The notes under the pieces are model-generated. The model did no database searches. It had not been told where the DNA came from and worked only from the letters and a program-made list of their open reading frames with translations. A DNA stretch of 64,000 nucleotides from JACKFE01 sp050248735 (lineage in GTDB: Bacteria; Nitrospirota; Nitrospiria; Nitrospirales; UBA8639). Within the stretch, counting starts at the first letter, position 1. Each line of letters starts with the position of its first letter. Location of the stretch: assembly GCA_050248735.1 (NCBI GenBank), contig JBFWRU010000003.1, forward strand, positions 186,001-250,000, written 5' to 3'. A program made the position numbers and the translations under genes. Below are positions 56,568 through 64,000 of this stretch, in pieces.

Positions 56568-56906
56568 TTACGTCATGAACAAGGTCATGCTCCCGAAGAG
56601 CGCGGTGGGAATCAACAGGACGAACCAAGCCCGAATCGGAGAGTCTGCCGCAAACGCCCAGAGAATGGCCGCCGCATAGATTACGAAGGCCACCATGCTC
56701 GCAATTAGCACGGCTTCCGACTTTGCCAATGGCAGAACAACAGACAGGAAGGCCGTGCAGGCATAGGCCAGTGCATAGCCACCCAATGTCGCGGCACCTA
56801 TACGGGAGACCACCGATAACCAGGTGATCTTGGAGAATAATGGGACCCCCATACAAATGGGTAAACAAGAGAGGAATTCCCTTTCAGGGTGACGAAAGAA
56901 AGTCAT
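56568..56906 (-). CDS. DUF3649-like small membrane protein
   Basis: The 112-residue product has three hydrophobic helices in its last 85 residues (ATLGGYALAYACTAFLSVVL, then a central helix, then VLLIPTALFGSMTLFM). This is the pattern of DUF3649 proteins that accompany PepSY genes in iron clusters. The start ATG has AAGGA upstream. An in-frame start 18 codons later would also give a complete membrane protein. The function is unknown. Confidence 0.72.
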   Translation of the reverse strand: MTFFRHPEREFLSCLPICMGVPLFSKITWLSVVSRIGAATLGGYALAYACTAFLSVVLPLAKSEAVLIASMVAFVIYAAAILWAFAADSPIRAWFVLLIPTALFGSMTLFMT

Positions 56907-57123
56907 AGTGGAAATCCTTCTATATAAACTAGACGAATGATTTCATCAAAACCTTACCTCCAAAGGGTGAAAGCACATAATAGATGACTGTGAGCCACCG
57001 GGCCTTACTTTCCTCCGCCACGATACAGAATCATTCTCTCAAAAGATAAAAGGTCCACCAAAGTACTCACCCCTGCTTGATTGGGGAATACACTAGACGA
57101 ACATAACTATCTAAGAAATTGGA

Positions 57124-57330
57124 CTAGCAATCGGGTGGCCGGTGGGACTGTCCACGCCACAACGGCCACATATGCCACAGGATAACGGCAACCGGAGCGG
57201 ATAACGTCACCCAAGAAACCATGTCCCAGACTCCGTCTTCGAGCAACGCCGAAATCAGTCCGATAGCACTGGTTATCGCTAATGCGAGGGGCCACCGCCA
57301 AATTTGGCCACCGGTCAGCGGAGTCATCAT
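57124..57330 (-). CDS. small two-helix membrane protein
   Basis: This 68-residue protein has two hydrophobic helices (about 13-30 and 40-57) with WHMWPLWRGQ near the end. I place the start at the ATG at 57330, which has GAAGG upstream. The frame continues to 57462 and overlaps the PepSY gene, but that part is unlike a membrane protein and has no clear ribosome binding site. It sits between two iron-cluster genes and is probably cotranscribed. I do not recognise the family. Confidence 0.5.
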   Translation of the reverse strand: MMTPLTGGQIWRWPLALAITSAIGLISALLEDGVWDMVSWVTLSAPVAVILWHMWPLWRGQSHRPPDC

Positions 57331-57437
57331 TGTTCGAGCCTTCCTTCGTTCACGATTCATTTCTCTTGGAGCACATTTTGAAAGAAACTCGGATTCGGCT
57401 CGCGGATCATGAAGCGGATTAGGAATCATCGATGCCG

Positions 57438-58583
57438 TTACGACTTGCTTTCCACCGACCACTCACGAGAGATGTCCATAAAGAGGGCATCCTCATGATT
57501 CTGTTGCTTCTTTCGCCATAAATAGAGTCCGCTGATCAGCACCACGATGGTGATCAGATCCAGCAACGCCCAAATGATTTTTAACGACATTCCGCCGTAA
57601 TCACCGAAGTGGAGCGGTTGCGAGACCAGCAATGCTGTTAAATACCATGGTAGATTTCTGATAGCACTCACCTCGGCCGTTTCCGCATCGATCAGCACGG
57701 GCTGTAACAGCCTCGCCGTCAAGGGAGTCTGTCCACGCATGAACACCATGAAGTGGTGTGAGCCGGCGAACGGGGTATGGGGAAACGCCACAAATCGAAC
57801 GACCATATCGGGAACCGCCGTCTCTGCGGTCCTGACCACTTCATCCACCGTCTTCACCGTTGCTGATGCAACCTTGTCTTTCCACGGAGCGAGCATTTCA
57901 GCAATCTCTGTGCCCTGCCAATAGGCGAGAAGCGGACGATCCAGGGTATTGATGACACCGGTGCCCCCAACCACAAGCGCCCATAGCACGGTCACGATGC
58001 CAAGCAGATTGTGGAGATCGAGCCACATAAGCCGGGAACTTTTCGTTCGACGCACGGTGCCGAACGGCAATTTCCGCATGAAGGGTCCGTACACGACGAC
58101 GCCGGACACAATCGATGCGAGAAATAATATGCCCATCACACCGAGAAACAACGTCCCCGGGAGGCCTGCCAGCATTTCAACGTGCAGATCAAAGAGTAGC
58201 TTCATCACACCCCCTTCTACCGGCAAGGCGTGCAGAAATGTCCCAGTGCGGGCGTCATACATAAACAGGGCGCTATTGTTTTGCGCCGTCGGAGTTTCTC
58301 CCATTGACACAAACCACGTCGGATTGTCCTCGTCCCGAAAGAGAAATTTCACATGATCCTGCGGCCGGCGTTCCTGCGCATCCTTAATCAAGGAGGCAAG
58401 CGTAAAGGTCATGGGGGTCACGTGCTTGGGTGGCCCAACCGCTTCCCCCAGCCATACGGCAAGTTCATCAAAAAAAATGATCGGCAGACCCGTGAGGCAT
58501 AGCATTAACAGAAATACCGTACAGACCAGACTCGTCCACTTATGAACAAAATACCATCTTTTCAACGAAGAGACTGTTAACAT
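57438..58583 (-). CDS. PepSY domain membrane protein
   Basis: This 381-residue inner-membrane protein has four helices. It has the family start RWYFVHKWTSLVC, then LFDLHVEMLAG and WLDLHNLLGIVTVLWALVVG with histidines placed for haem binding, then a periplasmic PepSY region and a final helix with SGLYLWRKK. It is the second PepSY protein of the cluster and lies 16 bases downstream of the receptor gene. By analogy with FpvG-type proteins it may reduce siderophore-bound iron. Confidence 0.85.
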   Translation of the reverse strand: MLTVSSLKRWYFVHKWTSLVCTVFLLMLCLTGLPIIFFDELAVWLGEAVGPPKHVTPMTFTLASLIKDAQERRPQDHVKFLFRDEDNPTWFVSMGETPTAQNNSALFMYDARTGTFLHALPVEGGVMKLLFDLHVEMLAGLPGTLFLGVMGILFLASIVSGVVVYGPFMRKLPFGTVRRTKSSRLMWLDLHNLLGIVTVLWALVVGGTGVINTLDRPLLAYWQGTEIAEMLAPWKDKVASATVKTVDEVVRTAETAVPDMVVRFVAFPHTPFAGSHHFMVFMRGQTPLTARLLQPVLIDAETAEVSAIRNLPWYLTALLVSQPLHFGDYGGMSLKIIWALLDLITIVVLISGLYLWRKKQQNHEDALFMDISREWSVESKS

Positions 58584-58599
58584 GTTGGGAGCTGAAGGC

Positions 58600-61044
58600 T
58601 TAGTTAAATTCCAGCTTTATCGAGCCCAAAAACGTTAGGGGTGAGCCGGGAAAGGCACCGAAAGCTCTGGATTGCCCACCGCTGTAAAAGTAGTCCTGAT
58701 CGAGAAGGTTCTGAATGTTTAATTGCGCGACAAGATTGGTACCGGAAATAATCTGTGGCTTGCGATAATATAACGCCGCATCGGTCCTCACATAGCCGGG
58801 CAACTCGAAAGTATTGTTGATGTCTCCGGCACGTTCGCCGACAGCAAAAAAGCCCAGACCGACACCGAATCCCTGCAAGGGACCACGTTGAATGTCATAG
58901 GTGGTCCAGAGGCTGCCCGTGTTTCTGGCAATCAGCGGCAATCGATTTCCTTCTTGAATCGTCGTATCCTCTGTGACCCGAGCATCCGTATAGGCATAAG
59001 TGGCAATGACCTTCCATCCGGGCATCAGTTGCGCAGCAATGTCCAATTCGATGCCCTGGCTTCGCTGTTCGCCACTCTGGACGAAGAGAAAAGGATTGTT
59101 GGGATCCGTCGCGAGCACATCCTTCTTCAGAATCCGATACACGGCCAACGTGGCCGTCAATCTGTTCGGCACTACGTCGATCTTAACGCCGACTTCGTAT
59201 TGTGTCCCGGTTGTCGGATCAAACTGTTTCGATGCCGCGGCAAAGGGGCCAAAAGTCGGGATGAACGAACGGGTAAAGTTGGCATAGACTGCAACTTGCT
59301 CAACGGGAAGATACGTCAGGCCTATCCGGGGACTGTACCCGTAGTTTGTCGCCTTGGTTTCTCCCCCAAGGACGTTACTATGTTGATAGAAATAATCGAA
59401 CCGGAATCCTGCCAGAAGGTGAAGGTTATCCAATAGGGCGATCTGATCTTGAATATATGTGCCAAGCGCATTGGCAAAGCTGTGCACAAAGCGCATTCTG
59501 GAGATCGACGGCACCGTTGCTTGGTTATAGACGGGACTAAAGATGTCTATGTTGGTAAAAGGGGAAAAAGCCACGTCGTAGCTGGCGTACTGGCGACCAA
59601 GCTCCACTCCGGTGAGGATTTCATGCATGAATGAGCCGGTGTGGAAGCTGCCGAAAAGATCGTTTCGCCAGTAGTAACTCGAGGTCTCGGCAAGCTGGTC
59701 GTAAAACGTGCGTGACAAAGTTTGATTGTCCGGCAATACCTGATTTCCGCTGACTCTAAATGCATCCGCCTTCGCCAGGTCCGCTCGAAAACGACTCTCC
59801 ACCCGCCAGTCGTCGTTAAAACGATGATTCAAGACCACGCCAGCCCGTCCCTCCTCAAACTTGAGTGTATCGAACGGCTCGCCGAGGAACCGGCCTTTAG
59901 GAACAGACGCCGGACCGTCTCCAATAGCCGGTATGCCAAAGTCTGGCGTGCGATTGTCACGGATATATTCTCCTTCCACGGTTAATGATGTGTCGTGGCC
60001 GATTTGCCAGGTGAAGACAGGCGCTGCAAAATATCGTTGTCCATCGACAAAATCACGAAAACTCCCGGTGTTCTCGTAGGCGCCATTGAACCGGAAGAGC
60101 AATGTTTTGTCCTTGTTCAAGGTGCCTGAGATATCAACCATGGGCCGGTACAGATCATAACTTCCGAAAACTAAATCTACGGCGGCATAAGGCTCCTTCA
60201 CAGGTTGTTTGGTAAGAATGCTCACGATGCCACCGGGTTCACTTCGTCCATACAAAACCGAAGCGGGGCCTTTCAGGACTTCGATGCGTTGCATGTTGGC
60301 AATGTCGCGATAAGCGACAGCTTGCTCCGGAATAATATTTCGAAGATAGTTCTTGAAATATCCGCAGGGGAACCCGCGGCAAAGGGCAACATCGGCTGCT
60401 AACCCTGACTGTCCAATATCTCCAAGCGCCATTCCGCTAACGTTTCGAATTGCCTGTTCCACACGGATTGCCTTTTGATCATCCATCACCTTTCTGGTGA
60501 CGACTTCGACAGATTGCGGAACCTGGATCAATGGCATGTCGGTCCTGGTCGCGGTATTGGCTGCCGTTTCCACATAACCGTTGTCTCGGACATCCTTGAC
60601 CACTATTTCGGGCACCTGGATGGGTTTGGATTCTTGAGCCGACGCGTCATTTGACAATGTTCGACTATCGGGACTTCCCGGCATTTTCACCACCGTTACC
60701 GTATGTTCGTCGGCGAACTGAAACGTCCGACCCGTTCCTTCCAGGAGAAGTTCAAGAGCCTGCTCAGGGGGATACGTCCCTTGCACCGGATTCGATTGAA
60801 GCCCTTCGACGACCTCAAGGGTGTACAACATCTGCAAGGCGCTTTGTTGGGCAAACGCATCCAGTGCGGTCTTCATGGGTTGGGAAGGAATGTCGAATTC
60901 TTTGGGTTGGCCTTCCGCAAAGGCACCCGACAGAAAAACCAGGAAGAGAACCCCACATAGGAAACAGACAATTCCTGCCTGTCGGTAGAGGGTGAAGACC
61001 GAATTCGAATTGGATCGGAAATATCGGGCCTGACACATGGTCAT
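58600..61044 (-). CDS. TonB-dependent siderophore receptor with signalling domain
   Basis: This 814-residue outer-membrane receptor has a signal peptide (about 1-43), an N-terminal STN domain (FDIPSQPMKTALDAFAQQSA onwards, about 49-115), a plug domain (VPQSVEVVTRKVMDDQ, then LKGPASVLYGRSEPGG), and a 22-strand barrel ending NLLDQDYFYSGG then KLEFN. The STN domain marks a transducer that talks to FecR. The plug pattern matches ferric hydroxamate/pyoverdine-type receptors; the ligand is unknown. The start has AGGAG. fecR lies 109 bases upstream. Confidence 0.93.
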   Translation of the reverse strand: MTMCQARYFRSNSNSVFTLYRQAGIVCFLCGVLFLVFLSGAFAEGQPKEFDIPSQPMKTALDAFAQQSALQMLYTLEVVEGLQSNPVQGTYPPEQALELLLEGTGRTFQFADEHTVTVVKMPGSPDSRTLSNDASAQESKPIQVPEIVVKDVRDNGYVETAANTATRTDMPLIQVPQSVEVVTRKVMDDQKAIRVEQAIRNVSGMALGDIGQSGLAADVALCRGFPCGYFKNYLRNIIPEQAVAYRDIANMQRIEVLKGPASVLYGRSEPGGIVSILTKQPVKEPYAAVDLVFGSYDLYRPMVDISGTLNKDKTLLFRFNGAYENTGSFRDFVDGQRYFAAPVFTWQIGHDTSLTVEGEYIRDNRTPDFGIPAIGDGPASVPKGRFLGEPFDTLKFEEGRAGVVLNHRFNDDWRVESRFRADLAKADAFRVSGNQVLPDNQTLSRTFYDQLAETSSYYWRNDLFGSFHTGSFMHEILTGVELGRQYASYDVAFSPFTNIDIFSPVYNQATVPSISRMRFVHSFANALGTYIQDQIALLDNLHLLAGFRFDYFYQHSNVLGGETKATNYGYSPRIGLTYLPVEQVAVYANFTRSFIPTFGPFAAASKQFDPTTGTQYEVGVKIDVVPNRLTATLAVYRILKKDVLATDPNNPFLFVQSGEQRSQGIELDIAAQLMPGWKVIATYAYTDARVTEDTTIQEGNRLPLIARNTGSLWTTYDIQRGPLQGFGVGLGFFAVGERAGDINNTFELPGYVRTDAALYYRKPQIISGTNLVAQLNIQNLLDQDYFYSGGQSRAFGAFPGSPLTFLGSIKLEFN

Positions 61045-61153
61045 GCAGGTCTCCTTTTTTGAAAAAAGTATTGAGAACTAATTTCATAAAGGAAGACGCG
61101 CCGTGAGCCGATATCCCAACCTCGCAATAAATACCTTGGTCTTTTTAGAAAGG

Positions 61154-62167
61154 TTAATGGTCCGAGGACCTGGAAATGATCATGCGCCCTGCCCGATCAT
61201 GGGTCACCTGCACCGGCAGAATTTGAGGAAGAGCCTGGAAAAAACCCGAAAGGTTTTTGAGGTCAAAATTGCCTTTCACCTTGGTTTCGGCCAACGAATC
61301 ATCCACTATAATAATCTGTCCAGGCCAGTACCGTTTGACTTCCCGGATAGCTTCGCTCAAAAGAATGCCATCGAAAACCAGTTTTCCTTCCCGCCAGGCG
61401 GCTACTAAACGGGTATCCACCCGCTCTACGTCCGACCAGATGCCTGCATGTGTATAGGCGAGGCGTTGCCCCGCCGTCAGGTAATGGGCCTGCTCACCGG
61501 TTTCGCTCGCGCTCTTGGAATCCAGCTCGATCCGGACCTCCCCTTCTACCACCGCCACCTGCACTCGATCTTCCTGCGTATGAACGGAAAACTGGGTGCC
61601 GATATCATAGATCCGTCCCCCCTTCGTACTCACGATAAACGGGCGTTCCTCTTCGTGGGCCACTGTCACGTAAACTTCCCCTTCTTCCAAATCGATCCGG
61701 CGCTCTTGCGAGGATAAGTGAACGGTCAAGGACGTCCGACTGTTGAGCTCCATCACGGTGCCATCCACCAACGACACGGTTTGCATCTCTCCCATGGCGG
61801 TCCGATACGGGATCACGGTTTGCTGCATGGCCTGCCACCACCAGACTCCTCCGACGACGAGACACATTATCGCCGTCACCGCCAGTGTGAACGGAACCCA
61901 GCTCGCCGGATTCCTCGGTGCATGATGAGGTGGACGGTGACGAAGCAGGTGTTCGAATTCAGGTAAGGGGTTGGTTTCGAGTACCCTCATTTGGTCCCAA
62001 ACCGTTTGAGCTGCTTCATATTCCTTGCCATGGGCCTGATGCCGAGTCAGCCATCGCTCGAATGCTTGCCTCTCCTGCGGTGTACAATCGGGCGACCGGA
62101 GGCGAAGAAACCATCGCAAAGCCTCACGGTGAATGGCCGGCGAAGGGCTCGTCGGTGTCTCCTTCAT
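61154..62167 (-). CDS. fecR: FecR-family anti-sigma factor/regulator
   Basis: The 337-residue protein spans the inner membrane once (helix about 96-114). The cytoplasmic part has a DUF4880 domain (ALRWFLRLRSPDCTPQERQ). The periplasmic part has the FecR domain (IPYRTAMGEMQTVSLVDGTV, then LEEGEVYVTV, then IGTQFSVHT) and a C-terminal DUF4974-like region that resembles an STN fold. FecR proteins hold the partner sigma factor until the receptor signals ligand. It lies between the sigma factor and the receptor, as in known systems. Confidence 0.93.
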   Translation of the reverse strand: MKETPTSPSPAIHREALRWFLRLRSPDCTPQERQAFERWLTRHQAHGKEYEAAQTVWDQMRVLETNPLPEFEHLLRHRPPHHAPRNPASWVPFTLAVTAIMCLVVGGVWWWQAMQQTVIPYRTAMGEMQTVSLVDGTVMELNSRTSLTVHLSSQERRIDLEEGEVYVTVAHEEERPFIVSTKGGRIYDIGTQFSVHTQEDRVQVAVVEGEVRIELDSKSASETGEQAHYLTAGQRLAYTHAGIWSDVERVDTRLVAAWREGKLVFDGILLSEAIREVKRYWPGQIIIVDDSLAETKVKGNFDLKNLSGFFQALPQILPVQVTHDRAGRMIISRSSDH

Positions 62168-62224
62168 GGCCTAACCTGATGACACTTGGATATGGGATGC
62201 ATGATCCTCTTCTCCCGGTCGGAT

Positions 62225-62737
62225 TTAGATAAACGGTTGCATTCGCGCCCGGCAATCATCCATGGCTTTCATAAGATGCCGTTCCACCATCGAAGTGGAA
62301 ATACCAAGTTGACGTGCAATATCGGCCTGCGTCACCTGTCCGAACCGATATAGAACGAACACCTGGCGGCGGCGAGGTGGCATCGCGCCAATCGCCTCCC
62401 GCAACACTTGATACAGTTGCTCCCCTTCCGCCATGTGATCCGGGGCAGCCTTGTCGGAGGAGTGGTCTTCGAGATCAACCATGTCCACCATGTGGCGAGC
62501 CCGGACGGTGCGCTTTCGGGATGAATCCACAACCAAATTCCTGGCCACCCGATACAAAAAGGCTCGCGGTTGGCGAATGGTGGTGGGATTATCTACGGAC
62601 AACAAGCGAAGGAAAGTATCCTGAGCAACATCTTCGGCTTCCTGAGGGCAACGAAGTTTGCCGTTCAAATAGACCAGGAGTTCACGATAGTATTTGGTCC
62701 AGACGTCGGTCGGCCATTGGGTGGAATCGGCGATCAT
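62225..62737 (-). CDS. fecI: FecI-family ECF sigma factor
   Basis: This 170-residue ECF sigma factor has region 2 (AEDVAQDTFLRLL, then RAFLYRVARNLVVD) and region 4 with the helix-turn-helix (MPPRRRQVFVLYRFGQVTQADIARQ split across the helices). FecI-type factors transcribe the receptor operon once FecR is triggered. I use the ATG at 62737, with GAGAG upstream; the frame runs on to 62845, but that N-terminus is not family-like. No Fur box was found upstream. Confidence 0.92.
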   Translation of the reverse strand: MIADSTQWPTDVWTKYYRELLVYLNGKLRCPQEAEDVAQDTFLRLLSVDNPTTIRQPRAFLYRVARNLVVDSSRKRTVRARHMVDMVDLEDHSSDKAAPDHMAEGEQLYQVLREAIGAMPPRRRQVFVLYRFGQVTQADIARQLGISTSMVERHLMKAMDDCRARMQPFI

Positions 62738-63277
62738 GATAGGAAACTCTCTGCACTCACAAACCTGACGTGGAATCTCATTGTCTTGATTACTGACTCG
62801 AAAACAGATCCCAGCTTGCCAAATTTCTGTGGCGGCAATGTTCAATGTCGTTGACCATCATCAAGAAAACCCCAAGAAGTTCAAATTGCCTCACGACGAT
62901 ATAGATCAGACAAGACAAACTCATACCTTCATCTATAAGACGTATTTGTTGCCAAAAACCCAACCTTTCTCCGAAGAGCCATTTGAGATGTCAAAAATTT
63001 TCTACAGGTTTTTGCTTGGCTAAACTGCTGGCCTTTGTTCTCCAAATCCAATATGAACATGTTTTTCAGGAAGACTTGTCACAAAATGGGGTTCCGAATT
63101 TCTCCTTAGGACTCATCCAAGTGAACACCGATCGTCTCATCTTATGCCATGGTCCGGGATGGCAAATCGGAACAGCCAGACTTTGAATCGTGGATGTTCA
63201 CATCATTAGGGTTTGAAACTCTCCGTTCCCTTTTTCACCATTGATAGGCACCGGTTGCCACACCATTGGCACTCACC
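62738..63277. other. region upstream of fecI
   Basis: About 540 bases hold only short frames without ribosome binding sites. The fecI promoter should be at its left end. I found no clear sigma-70 boxes, Fur box, repeats or RNA gene. Confidence 0.4.
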
Positions 63278-63493
63278 CTAGGTGCGAAGGTCCTTGAGAC
63301 CCGGTCGAAACAACCAAAACGCCTCATGATCTAGTATGTTGGTCAGGTTCAGATCCACCCGTGACCTATATTTGATCCACCAAGCCATACTATGTCTGTG
63401 GGAGCCATTCATACCTGCATACCTTGAGTTCGCGCTAATACTCCATGGCCTTTCTGGAGACAATCCCAAGCCTACATGACGTGTAAATTTCAC
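63278..63493 (-). pseudogene. possible relic of a TonB-dependent receptor C-terminus
   Basis: A 71-codon frame contains the segment RVDLNLTNILDHEAF, similar to the last barrel strands of TonB-dependent receptors (NLTNLLD motif). It ends without the usual terminal aromatic strand and has no neighbouring receptor body. It is probably a decayed remnant. The evidence is one short motif only. Confidence 0.25.
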
Positions 63494-63517
63494 CTGTCAC
63501 TTCTGGTAGGGGTTCAC

Positions 63518-63574
63518 TCGTCTTATTCGTCTTATTCGTCTTATTCGTCTTATTCGTCTTATTCGTCTTATTTA
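63518..63574 (+). repeat. 9-nt tandem repeat upstream of a Fur-like gene
   Basis: Five perfect copies of TCTTATTCG (63521-63565) are followed by one degenerate copy (TCTTATTTA). The array ends about 50 bases before the Fur-like start codon, close to where a promoter would be. Short repeats at such places can change copy number by slipped-strand errors and alter expression. Confidence 0.8.
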
Positions 63575-63626
63575 TATAAGCATCTTTTTTCAGTCCACAT
63601 CGCCCTCTTTAGGAGCAAAGAGAACC

Positions 63627-63983
63627 ATGGCGTTGAATCCGTTACTTTCCTCTCAGCGCGTAAATATCGAGGAGCAAACATCTTTACTACCGACCCGCGA
63701 ATGGCATGCCTGTCTGATTCGGCATCGGTTAAAATCCAGCAAACAGCGAAATGTGATTCTTGCCTCTTTTGCTCGAAACGCCCCAACCACGGCGCCGGAT
63801 TTGTACGATTCACTTTTCCGAGAAAGGCACCGGATTTCCTTGAGGACCGTGTATCGGACATTGAATCTGTTCTGTAAATTGGGTTTTGCCAAACCTCTGC
63901 ATTTCCTTTCTCAAACCCGTCATGAATATGTGTTGAGCCGAACTCATCAAGGGAACGATCGAATTCCGTATCGACCATTTTGA
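63627..63983 (+). pseudogene. truncated Fur-family regulator
   Basis: The 118-residue product has the Fur DNA-binding winged helix: SKQRNVILASFARNAP, then LYDSLFRERHRISLRTVYRT, then LFCKLGFAKPLHF. It stops just after HEYVLSRTHQ. Fur proteins continue there with a histidine-rich metal motif and a CxxC region. In the next frame GTIEFRIDHFDRD resembles the Fur segment that follows, which suggests a small frame-changing deletion removed the metal-site region. The start has AGGAG. It may still bind DNA but should not dimerise or sense metal normally. Confidence 0.65.
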
Positions 63984-64000
63984 TCGAGACTGAGGCCACG

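Noticed and set aside
62738..62845. N-terminal extension of FecI
   Set aside because: ECF sigma factors start close to the 62737 ATG, which also has a ribosome binding site; the extension has neither family similarity nor a good site.
63518..63574. CRISPR-like array
   Set aside because: The unit is nine bases with no spacers, so it is a simple tandem repeat.
63476..63877. 133-codon frame containing six SSY repeats
   Set aside because: The repeats are the 9-nt DNA array read in frame; the rest overlaps the Fur-like gene in another frame.

Overview
The window most likely comes from a Gram-negative, didermic bacterium of moderate GC, probably in the Nitrospirota (Nitrospira-like). This is inferred from gene content, from several histidine kinases with an H-N-V-G-N phosphorylation motif, and from the blend of outer-membrane iron uptake with a compact cell-wall cluster. 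No rRNA is present to settle it.

Positions 1-11460 (minus strand) are a division and cell-wall (dcw) operon read in the order rsmH, ftsL, ftsI, murE, murF, mraY, murD, ftsW, murG, murC. murC is cut by the window edge. The operon has a strong sigma-70 promoter and three 10-nt-spaced GTGGG-like repeats that resemble MraZ boxes, although no mraZ is adjacent. asnS, a rhodanese and a sugar-nucleotide epimerase follow. Next comes a second minus-strand housekeeping block, read as slt, zapB-like, zapA, a probable 6S RNA, rny, ymdB, xseA, xseB, tlyA.

Positions 23107-29852 hold a signalling operon: three histidine kinases of the HNVGN type (one divergent), a conventional kinase, a lone receiver and an HDOD protein. 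Two of its junctions overlap by one base. A three-domain lysophospholipid transporter/acyltransferase/acyl-ACP synthetase and an amidohydrolase follow. Then comes a 1418-residue hybrid kinase, next to a multiply broken relative of it (39615-42612).

Positions 42668-52000 are accessory. They hold a TPR protein, two small proteins, a bactofilin, a 1.5-kb gene-poor stretch with coding relics and a 45-nt tRNA-Thr 3' fragment (a probable integration scar), a bacterioferritin, and a MacAB/LolCDE-like ABC exporter. A Fur-box-like sequence and a 48-nt hairpin lie upstream of the exporter.

Positions 52064-64000 are dominated by iron acquisition: FecI sigma factor, FecR anti-sigma factor, a TonB-dependent receptor with an STN signalling domain, two PepSY membrane proteins, DUF3649, DUF3325 and a small two-helix protein. 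Across a convergent junction lie a redoxin-like protein, a DUF6607-type gene broken by two frameshifts, and two related small membrane proteins that flank it. The window ends in a truncated Fur-family gene preceded by a 9-nt tandem repeat. The likely logic is ferric-siderophore sensing and import, reduction by PepSY proteins, storage in bacterioferritin, and Fur-type control, with visible decay at the edges.
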